This document shows, in pieces, positions 1 through 7,016 of a stretch of 7,016 nucleotides of DNA. Position 1 is the stretch's first letter. Each line of letters opens with the position of its first letter. The position numbers and the translations under genes are program-made. The notes beneath the pieces are model-generated. The model was not told the DNA's origin and did not search any database. It saw only the letters and a program-made list of their open reading frames with translations. Origin of the DNA: JBHIDJ01 sp046760105 (GTDB lineage: Bacteria > Pseudomonadota > Gammaproteobacteria > Acidiferrobacterales > SPGG2); NCBI GenBank assembly GCA_046760105.1, contig JBHIDJ010000149.1:1-7016 (forward strand). Reading direction: 5' to 3'.

Positions 1-137
1 GTCTTCCGACGTTCCACAGTCGAGTAGTCGGAGTAACGTACTTACAGCCGAGAGAACGGAACACGGTGTTCCAGCTCAAACAGCCACAACCCAAATGAGC
101 GGTTTCGTTGCCGATACCTAGCGCTCTGCTTGCACGT

Positions 138-281
138 CTACGATCGGGCCTTTAAGAATTGGGGAAGCGACTGAAGGATGCGTTTTAGCTCTTTTTCTTC
201 GACCCGCTTGACCGCCAGGGAATGGTGGAAATGCACGGGATTGTCCGGAACAATCCTAGCGACGGTGTCTTCGAAATATGA
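138..281 (-). other. short open stretch, possible decayed coding remnant
   Basis: Read on the minus strand, the 47 codons between an in-frame TAG (282-284) and the closing TAG (138-140) give a protein-like sequence with a charged, probably helical part (VKRVEEKELKRIL) followed by SLPQFLKARS. The first plausible start is a GTG at 234-236, which would leave only 32 residues, and I see no clear ribosome binding site for it. The upstream part is interrupted by stops in all frames. It could be the C-terminal relic of a broken gene, a tiny hypothetical gene, or chance. I do not recognise a family. Confidence 0.15.
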
Positions 282-504
282 CTAAAAGAAAAGGTCAATG
301 AAGGTCTTAGGCGAGCTGGATGTAGCTACTGGAGGCGACCCGAGGCTCACGGACGGCAAGCACAGCAAAAGGGGATCGTAGTATTGCTGAAATTCTGACA
401 TTTCTGAAAATAAGGAATCTCTGAAGAAACTAAAGATAGCGAAACGCGCTTACGCTTCCTCAGATCAATACTCAGGCTAACTGGGCGATTTGACCTTGCT
501 TGCC

Positions 505-534
505 CGCGGTTGCCGGGTTCGATTTCGAACCGCG
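505..534. repeat. palindrome and alternative stem just after ppk1 stop
   Basis: GGTTCGATTTCGAACC (516-531) is a perfect inverted repeat with 7-base arms around TT. A second, mutually exclusive pairing is CGCGGTT (505-511) with AACCGCG (528-534). The structure begins 8 bases beyond the ppk1 stop codon, so it would lie in the 3' untranslated RNA of ppk1. No run of U follows in the leftward transcript, so it is not a canonical intrinsic terminator. It could stabilise the RNA 3' end or aid termination by another route. Confidence 0.4.
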
Positions 535-541
535 AAGGCGG

Positions 542-2824
<2,283 letters not shown>

Positions 2825-2828
2825 CGCG

Positions 2829-2834
2829 CTTCCT
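2829..2834 (-). promoter_or_regulatory. ribosome binding site of ppk1
   Basis: On the minus strand AGGAAG precedes the ATG, with about 6 bases between AGGA and the start. It supports the start at 2824 and therefore the reality of the Lys/Ala/Pro-rich N-terminal extension. Confidence 0.6.
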
Positions 2835-2906
2835 AGGGTTCTGTGGGTTCAACATCTCTGGGTCGGCCCGATGCGGATGCCGCCGATCCGAACGACACTC
2901 TCCTGA

Positions 2907-3851
2907 TCAATGGTGCTCGGGCACGAAGTTCTGGTCAGTGATGGGTGGGCGCACATAGCCTTTGGCCTCTTGGCGCGGTGGTAACTTGACCGGTGCGGGC
3001 GTCAGATCCTTGTATGGGATCATGCTCAGAAGGTGTTTGATGCAGTTTAGGCGCGCGTGTTTCTTCAAATCTGCATTCACCACATACCAAGGCGCCTGCT
3101 TGATATCTGTGTGGGCGAACATTTCGTCTTTGGCTTTCGAGTATTCCAGCCAGCGGCTGCGCGACTGCAAATCCATGGGGCTTAGCTTCCAGCGCTTGGT
3201 CGGATCCTTGATGCGGCCCTGAAAGCGGCGTTCTTGCTCTTCGTCACTGACTGAAAACCAATACTTGATCAACTGGATGCCGGAGCGCACCAGCATACGC
3301 TCGAATTCCGGACAGCTACGCATGAATTCCCGGTATTCTTCCTCGGTACAGAACCCCATCACGCGCTCGACGTTGGCACGGTTGTACCAGCTGCGATCGA
3401 ACAGCACCATCTCGCCCGCCGCCGGGAGGTGTGCGACGTATTTTTGGAAGTACCACTGGGTCTTTTCGCGCTCGGTTGGGGCGGGCAGCGCTACGACCCG
3501 GCAAATGCGCGGATTTAGACTCTGAGTGATTCGTTTGATGACCCCGCCCTTACCGGCGGCGTCGCGTCCCTCGAATATGACGACGACTTTCAACCCTTCA
3601 TGCTTAATCCATTCCTGCAGCTTGACGAGCTCGATCTGGAGTTTAGCGAGCTCCTTCTCGTACGCTTTATTCTTTATCTTCTTGCGTTTCTCGACCTCTC
3701 CATCTCTAGTCGCCTTGGCGGCTTCCTTCAAAAACCACTTCTTGGCTTTACTGGTTTTGGCATACTTTTCCCCTTTGTTCTTCTTCTTTTTCTTTGTCTC
3801 TTCCGGGGTACCTTTGTCGTTGGCCGATGCGGCCGCTTGCTTCTTACCCAT
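2907..3851 (-). CDS. ppk2: polyphosphate kinase 2, class I type
   Basis: PPK2 enzymes are P-loop kinases unrelated to PPK1. Single-domain class I members prefer polyP-driven phosphorylation of nucleoside diphosphates (ADP to ATP, GDP to GTP). The core fits this family: Walker A at 95-103 (GRDAAGKGG), Walker B at 151-158 (FDRSWYNR), and a lid segment around 213-231 (RIKDPTKRWKLSPMDLQSR). The blocks ALPAPTEREKTQWYF, YWFSVSDEEQERRF and KDEMFAHTD are typical of proteobacterial class I proteins. The 314-residue length is near the family norm. Residues 1-62 are unusual: I count 21 lysines, including a run of five (20-24), before a likely short coiled or helical stretch (about 54-82). The ATG at 3849-3851 has a GAGGA ribosome site 7 bases upstream. 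It is the first gene of the leftward ppk2-ppk1 unit, so one transcript would supply both polyP synthesis and polyP use. The substrate class is inferred from resemblance, not from a diagnostic residue. Confidence 0.95.
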   Translation of the reverse strand: MGKKQAAASANDKGTPEETKKKKKNKGEKYAKTSKAKKWFLKEAAKATRDGEVEKRKKIKNKAYEKELAKLQIELVKLQEWIKHEGLKVVVIFEGRDAAGKGGVIKRITQSLNPRICRVVALPAPTEREKTQWYFQKYVAHLPAAGEMVLFDRSWYNRANVERVMGFCTEEEYREFMRSCPEFERMLVRSGIQLIKYWFSVSDEEQERRFQGRIKDPTKRWKLSPMDLQSRSRWLEYSKAKDEMFAHTDIKQAPWYVVNADLKKHARLNCIKHLLSMIPYKDLTPAPVKLPPRQEAKGYVRPPITDQNFVPEHH

Positions 3852-3858
3852 CCGTCCA

Positions 3859-3863
3859 TCCTC
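3859..3863 (-). promoter_or_regulatory. ribosome binding site of ppk2
   Basis: GAGGA on the minus strand sits 7 bases before the ATG at 3849-3851. It fixes the start that includes the lysine-rich N-terminal segment. Confidence 0.55.
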
Positions 3864-3886
3864 GTTTTTCGTAGCGCTTCTGAGTT

Positions 3887-3915
3887 ATGTTACTGAGCAG
3901 CGAAGACGCTGGCAA
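3887..3915 (-). promoter_or_regulatory. candidate sigma-70-type promoter for ppk2-ppk1
   Basis: On the minus strand TTGCCA (3910-3915, 5 of 6 matches to the -35 consensus) is separated by exactly 17 bases from TAACAT (3887-3892, 4 of 6 matches to the -10 consensus). Transcription would start near 3880 and give a leader of about 30 bases carrying the ppk2 ribosome site. Direct repeats CTGAG (3880-3884 and 3893-3897 on the plus strand) flank the -10 box and could bind a regulator. No convincing Pho box was found. This is pattern-based only. Confidence 0.42.
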
Positions 3916-4031
3916 ATCTGGCACCGTCGCCGGCGTGAAATTGCCTCACCGACCCCAAGCGCGCTGGTAAGAGGCTGATTTTTCGAGGAAAGTCACTTCG
4001 TGGATTGCCCGGATCGGCGCGGAGTGGGATC

Positions 4032-4193
4032 ATGCTGAGAGCCGTCGACCTGGCGAGGGTCTGTCTGGCCGTAACGCACTCGTGGGACGATCGGCATCGG
4101 GCCATAGCCGCTTACTTAGAAAAATGCAGGAAAAGCAGCTCCATTTTGACGTTCCCCAGGACACACGGCTCACAGATCTCAAGGCCAGATTGA
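4032..4193 (+). other. small ORF overlapping the CHAD start, doubtful
   Basis: ATG at 4032 is preceded by GGAG (4021-4024) at 7 bases, a better ribosome site than either candidate start of the CHAD gene has. It would encode 53 residues starting MLRAVDLARVCLAV. The frame crosses the CHAD start and ends inside it in a different frame. It resembles no family I know. It may be a leader-like ORF or chance, and the second half is certainly a shadow of the CHAD coding sequence. Confidence 0.12.
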
Positions 4194-5713
4194 CGAATCA
4201 CATCGATTTCGTCGACGAGCCACCCGTCGTCGTGCGGCGCACCTTCTATGACAGCTTCGATTGGCGCATCTATGAAGATGATAGCGTGCTTGAGGTCGAA
4301 TCGGCACAAAATGGGGAGTCTAGGCTGAGATGGCGCACACTAGGCTCGGGTGAGTCGTACGCCAGTCTCAGGATCGTCGAACCGCCGCGTTTCGCATGGG
4401 ACCTGCCGCATGGGTTGTTTCGCCAAGATCTCGGGCGCTTACTTAGAATGCGAGCCCTGCTGCCGCGCGCGACGGTGCACAGCCGACGTCATACCCTTAA
4501 GCTTCTAAACAAGAACGGCAAGACGGTGCTGCGCGCCTTCGTCGAGGAAAACAGCCTGCTCGATAGAAACAACAAGAAAAACGATCTTGTCGGAATCCAG
4601 ATTCGCGTGTTGCCCGTTAAGGGCTACCGCAAGCCGCTCGAGCAGGTGCTACGGGCCCTCGAGGAGGATCTCGGACTCTCACGCGCTGAACAAGACGTGA
4701 TGTTGATGGCGCTTTCGGCGCTTGGGATTCAGCCGGCGAGCTATTCCTCCCGGTTGGATTTGCCACTGGATCCTATGATGCGCACCGACCAGGCCGTCAT
4801 GGGAATTTTGCGGCACATTCTTCGTGCCATGGAGCGAAACGCGGCGGGGACAGAGGCCGACATCGATACTGAATGTCTACACGATCTTCGGGTCGCCGTT
4901 CGCCGCACGCGTTCGGCATTGCGTGAAGCCAAGGGGGTGTTTGCGAAAGCCACGATCGATCGGTTCCGAACACAATTTGCCTGGCTCGGGCGCTTGACCG
5001 GTCCAACCCGAGACCTGGACGTTTATCTTTTGAGTTTCGATGACTATCGGGCCAGCCTGCCTGCATCCTTGCGAGGCGACGTGATGCCGCTGCTGGACTT
5101 TCTGTGCGCTCACCGAGCGGTCGAGCGGAAAAATCTGATAAAGGGGCTGGAATCTTCACGCTATCAAAAGTTGATGAAGGGCTGGCGAGCGTTTCTCGAG
5201 GCCCCTGTGCCCGAACGGGCTGCGCTGCGGGATGCCACACGTCCCGTTGCCGAAGTGGCCAGCGACCGGATCCGGAACGCCTACGCACGTGTCCTGAGTC
5301 AGGGCCTGGCAATCGGCGCGGAAGCGCCGGCAGAGCCTTTGCACGAATTACGAAAGAAGTGCAAAGCGTTGCGCTACCTGATGGAGTTCTTTCGCAGCCT
5401 CTACCCGGCAGAGCATATGGTGCAGCTAATCGATGCACTCAAGGAACTACAGGATAACCTGGGAGATATTCAGGATCTGCAAGTGCAGGCGAATACGCTA
5501 AAAGAGTTCAGTCGGCAGATGCAGAAAGAGGGCAAGGTATCCGCGGATACACTGATGGCGATGGGGATACTCGTGCAACAGCTCGAAGATCGCCAACGCC
5601 GGGCTCGAGCGGAATTCCAAAATCATTTCGGACATTTCTCAGCGCAAGCGAATCAACAACTATTTGGACGCCTCTTCGCGCCGGCCCCGGTTGAGGCGCT
5701 TGCGACACGATGA
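4124..5713 (+). CDS. CYTH-like and CHAD domain protein, probable polyP-binding
   Basis: CHAD domains are helical bundles with conserved histidines that bind polyP, and CHAD proteins are found on polyP granules. Numbering from the ATG at 4124 (529 residues), residues 1-190 resemble a CYTH/triphosphate-tunnel domain (FYDSFDWRIY at 41-50, LRWR at 68-71). Residues about 215-515 form the CHAD domain with its internal repeat: first half CLHDLRVAVRRTRSALR (H253, R256, R260, R261) and RDLDV (296-300), second half PLHELRKKCKALRYL (H407, R410, K411, K412, R417) and LGDIQDLQV (446-454). The architecture matches YgiF-type inorganic triphosphatases, but the signature ExExK is degenerate here (E3, Q5, H7), so catalysis is doubtful. 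ATG 4124 puts the CYTH strand at the N-terminus as is usual. A GTG at 4082 would add a basic 14-residue extension; neither start has a strong ribosome site. The stop overlaps the parA start by four bases, so the two products are probably made together and may interact. Confidence 0.92.
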   Translation: MQEKQLHFDVPQDTRLTDLKARLTNHIDFVDEPPVVVRRTFYDSFDWRIYEDDSVLEVESAQNGESRLRWRTLGSGESYASLRIVEPPRFAWDLPHGLFRQDLGRLLRMRALLPRATVHSRRHTLKLLNKNGKTVLRAFVEENSLLDRNNKKNDLVGIQIRVLPVKGYRKPLEQVLRALEEDLGLSRAEQDVMLMALSALGIQPASYSSRLDLPLDPMMRTDQAVMGILRHILRAMERNAAGTEADIDTECLHDLRVAVRRTRSALREAKGVFAKATIDRFRTQFAWLGRLTGPTRDLDVYLLSFDDYRASLPASLRGDVMPLLDFLCAHRAVERKNLIKGLESSRYQKLMKGWRAFLEAPVPERAALRDATRPVAEVASDRIRNAYARVLSQGLAIGAEAPAEPLHELRKKCKALRYLMEFFRSLYPAEHMVQLIDALKELQDNLGDIQDLQVQANTLKEFSRQMQKEGKVSADTLMAMGILVQQLEDRQRRARAEFQNHFGHFSAQANQQLFGRLFAPAPVEALATR

Positions 5714-6453
5714 GTGTGTTCGCAACCTATAACATAAAAGGCGGGGTGGGAAAGACGGCGGCGGCGGTAAATCTCGCCTGGTTGTCGGCTCGTGAAGGCG
5801 CTCGCACGCTGGTGTGGGATCTCGATCCGCAAGGCGCAGCGAGCTTCTATTTTCGCATCAAGCCGAAGGTCAAAGGGGGCAGCCAGGGGATTATTCGGGG
5901 CAAGCGAAAACTGGATGATCTCATCAAAGGTACGGATTACGAGAATCTCGATCTATTACCGGCGGACTTCTCCTACCGCAAAATGGACCTGGTTCTGGAT
6001 GCGACCAAGAAACCCGTGCGCCGCCTTCGCAAGCTCGTCAAGCCGTTGGTCAAGGAATACGACCACATCTTTCTGGACTGCCCGCCCAGCATTACTTTGG
6101 TATCAGAGAACGTGTTTTACGCCACGGATGCGCTGCTGGTACCCCTGATTCCAACGACGCTGTCGCTGCGTACTTTGGATCAGCTCTCGAAGTTTATCGA
6201 TCGCAACGGGTTGACGAGGTTAAAATTACTGCCCTTCTTTGCCTTAGTCGATAGGCGCAAGCGGTTGCATCTCGACGTTGTGGATGCGCTCCCAAGAGAG
6301 CGGCCGGAGATTCTGCGGACTCATATCCCCAACGCCAGTGAGGTCGAACGAATGGGTCTCGAACGCGCCGTCTTGGGCAGTTTCGCGGGGGAAAGTTCCT
6401 CGATGGCGGCGTTCGATGCTCTGTGGCAGGAAATAAAAAGCCGGTTAGGTTAA
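5710..6453 (+). CDS. ParA/MinD-type positioning ATPase
   Basis: ParA ATPases dimerise with ATP, bind nucleoid DNA non-specifically and move or space a cargo whose adaptor protein stimulates hydrolysis. The protein has 247 residues and no N-terminal DNA-binding domain, like small ParA and McdA-type proteins. The deviant Walker A is KGGVGKT at 10-16 with signature lysine K10 and P-loop K15; the usual second threonine is alanine (A17). Walker A' is DLDPQG at 37-42 and Walker B is IFLDCPPS at 120-127. The C-terminal part has the family pattern DRRKRLH, then IPNASEVERMG, and a final helix; the RRKR patch could contact DNA. ATG overlaps the CHAD stop (ATGA), with only a distant GAGG at 5693-5696, which suggests translational coupling. 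No parB-like gene or parS-like cluster is visible, so the CHAD protein is the natural candidate adaptor. A plasmid partition role is less likely in this context. Family assignment is firm; the cargo is inferred. Confidence 0.93.
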   Translation: MSVFATYNIKGGVGKTAAAVNLAWLSAREGARTLVWDLDPQGAASFYFRIKPKVKGGSQGIIRGKRKLDDLIKGTDYENLDLLPADFSYRKMDLVLDATKKPVRRLRKLVKPLVKEYDHIFLDCPPSITLVSENVFYATDALLVPLIPTTLSLRTLDQLSKFIDRNGLTRLKLLPFFALVDRRKRLHLDVVDALPRERPEILRTHIPNASEVERMGLERAVLGSFAGESSSMAAFDALWQEIKSRLG

Positions 6454-6468
6454 GCTACTTAGCGCGAA

Positions 6469-6481
6469 TAACATACTGTTA
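6469..6481. promoter_or_regulatory. short inverted repeat between parA and the DUF47 gene
   Basis: TAACATACTGTTA has 5-base arms (TAACA/TGTTA) around TAC. It is centred about 55 bases before the DUF47 start in the 76-base gap after parA. It contains TAACAT, the same hexamer proposed as the ppk2 -10 box, but no good -35 lies 16-18 bases upstream. It could be an operator or part of a weak promoter; chance is possible at this length. Confidence 0.22.
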
Positions 6482-6519
6482 CGACGCAAAGAGAGCGGGG
6501 CGAAGAGTGCGTGCCCGCT

Positions 6520-6525
6520 AGGGGG
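6520..6525 (+). promoter_or_regulatory. ribosome binding site of the DUF47 gene
   Basis: AGGGGG lies 4 bases before the GTG at 6530-6532. It is the reason for choosing this GTG, because no ATG is available upstream in the same frame. Confidence 0.5.
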
Positions 6526-6529
6526 AAAC

Positions 6530-7016
6530 GTGGCAGGTATAACACTCTTCAGCAAGACCCAAGAGCTCGAAGCGCAGACCGATGAGTTCTGCGACAAGGT
6601 GTCGCAGGGTGCGCTTGCATTCAAGCTGGGTGTGAGCCGTTACCTCGATGGCGATTTTTCGGCCTTCGACGAGAAAAAGCAACAGGTGTCGGCGTTGGAA
6701 AGCCGCGGCGATGAGTTGCGTCGGGAGATTCAACGCCGGCTCTATGTCGAAACGCTGATACCCGAGTCGCGGGCCGACGTGCTCGAACTGCTCGAAAGCA
6801 CCGACGAAATCCTCAACGCATGCGAAAGTGCGATGTGGCAGTTCGCCATCGAAAAGCCCGTCATCGCCAATGAGTTCGTAACTGATTTTAACAGTCTCAT
6901 CGAGGCCGTGGTCGAGTCGGTTGACGCGTTGGTGATGGCGTTACGCGCCTTCTTTCGCGGCAGCGAAGCGGCATCCGATCACATGCATAAAGTGATTTTC
7001 TACGAATCGGAGGCCG
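6530..7016 (+). CDS. DUF47 / PhoU-like phosphate transport accessory protein, 3' end cut
   Basis: DUF47 proteins (TIGR00153, PhoU_div) are all-helical PhoU relatives, usually encoded next to a Pit-type low-affinity phosphate permease and thought to regulate it. The window shows 162 codons from a GTG start with a nearby AGGGGG; the family is normally a little over 200 residues, so roughly the last quarter lies beyond the right edge. The frame is open to the end. Matching features are the helical, charged character, the PhoU-type E(D)xxxD metal motif at E57-D61 (ESRGD) followed by ELRREIQRRLY, the stretch PESRADVLELLESTDEILNACE, and the start of a second acidic repeat, YESEA, at the very end. 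It follows parA by 76 bases on the same strand, so it may be cotranscribed or have its own promoter. Its presence links the polyP genes to phosphate uptake. No transporter can be seen in the window. Confidence 0.88.
   Translation, partial: MAGITLFSKTQELEAQTDEFCDKVSQGALAFKLGVSRYLDGDFSAFDEKKQQVSALESRGDELRREIQRRLYVETLIPESRADVLELLESTDEILNACESAMWQFAIEKPVIANEFVTDFNSLIEAVVESVDALVMALRAFFRGSEAASDHMHKVIFYESEA

Larger units (their letters stand above)
1..541. other. gene-free region downstream of ppk1
   Basis: No convincing gene is visible on either strand in this stretch, and stop codons are frequent in all frames. The composition is more AT-rich than the genes to its right, especially around 385-440. 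It contains a minus-strand open stretch at 138-281 that reads somewhat like real protein, four CTGA words at 387-424, and a palindrome at 516-531; these are listed separately. No tRNA, rRNA, CRISPR or complete insertion sequence was recognised. Because ppk1 is transcribed leftward into this region, it should hold the end of the ppk2-ppk1 transcript, but no classic stem plus U-tract terminator was found. The left edge may belong to a gene whose bulk lies outside the window; I could not establish that. Confidence 0.6.
3852..4123. promoter_or_regulatory. divergent intergenic region between ppk2 and the CHAD gene
   Basis: This 272-base region separates the leftward ppk2-ppk1 unit from the rightward CHAD-parA unit and must contain control signals for both unless one is transcribed from elsewhere. 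The ppk2-proximal part holds a plausible promoter. On the plus strand I found no convincing -35/-10 pair for the CHAD gene. A small open frame with a ribosome-site-like GGAG lies at 4032-4193 and runs into the CHAD gene in another frame. Confidence 0.5.

Noticed and set aside
511..534. T-arm-like GGTTCGA suggesting a tRNA end or attachment site
   Set aside because: No acceptor, D-arm or anticodon arm can be formed around it, and the palindrome explains the motif.
3526..3978. Plus-strand ORFs with Phe/Leu-rich, membrane-like sequence opposite ppk2
   Set aside because: The hydrophobic look comes from reading the complement of the Lys-rich ppk2 N-terminus (AAG/AAA become CTT/TTT).
4061..4078. 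CTGTCTGGCCGTAACGCA as a Pho box upstream of the CHAD gene
   Set aside because: Only the first half resembles the CTGTCAT repeat; the second half does not match at the proper spacing.
4109..4448. CGCTTACTTAGAA at 4109-4121 and 4436-4448, in the same frame of the CHAD gene
   Set aside because: Surrounding residues (LLRK and LLRM) do not extend into a repeat; probably coincidence.
4797..5438. 213-codon minus-strand ORF antisense to the CHAD gene
   Set aside because: It is Arg/Pro/Ser/Gly-rich with no recognisable motif, and the opposite strand encodes the clear CHAD histidine motifs.
6495..6518. GCGGG/CCCGC hairpin upstream of the DUF47 gene as terminator or switch
   Set aside because: The stem is five bases with a 14-base loop and no U-tract; too weak to call.

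Overview
This is a chromosomal-looking, moderately GC-rich window that holds a polyphosphate (polyP) and phosphate gene cluster. The protein sequences look like those of Pseudomonadota, most likely a gammaproteobacterium. That placement rests on overall resemblance only (a proteobacterial-type PPK1, a class I PPK2, a YgiF-like CYTH-CHAD protein); there is no rRNA or other marker here to name a genus.

Layout. Bases 1-541 carry no supportable gene. They contain a short reading frame on the minus strand that may be a decayed remnant, some CTGA-type short repeats, and a palindrome just past the end of ppk1. On the minus strand, ppk2 (2907-3851) and then ppk1 (542-2824) form a two-gene unit with an 82-base gap. 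A 272-base divergent intergenic region (3852-4123) separates this unit from a plus-strand unit. That unit is a CYTH-like/CHAD protein (4124-5713, possibly starting at 4082), a small ParA-type ATPase (5710-6453, overlapping the CHAD gene by ATGA) and a DUF47/PhoU-like gene (6530 onward) that runs off the window end.

How the genes fit together. PPK1 makes polyP from ATP. PPK2 of the class I type mainly runs the other way and charges ADP (or GDP) from polyP. CHAD proteins are known polyP-binding proteins found on polyP granules. DUF47 proteins usually sit beside Pit phosphate permeases, so a phosphate transporter gene probably follows outside the window. The ParA-type ATPase is the unexpected member. 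ParA/MinD ATPases position plasmids, carboxysomes, chemoreceptor arrays and other cargos on the nucleoid, and here one is translationally coupled to a granule-binding protein with no ParB or parS in view. The best hypothesis from this window is a polyP-granule positioning or segregation module (CHAD adaptor plus ParA) built into a polyP synthesis, use and phosphate-uptake locus. The gene identities are well supported; the positioning function is inference.
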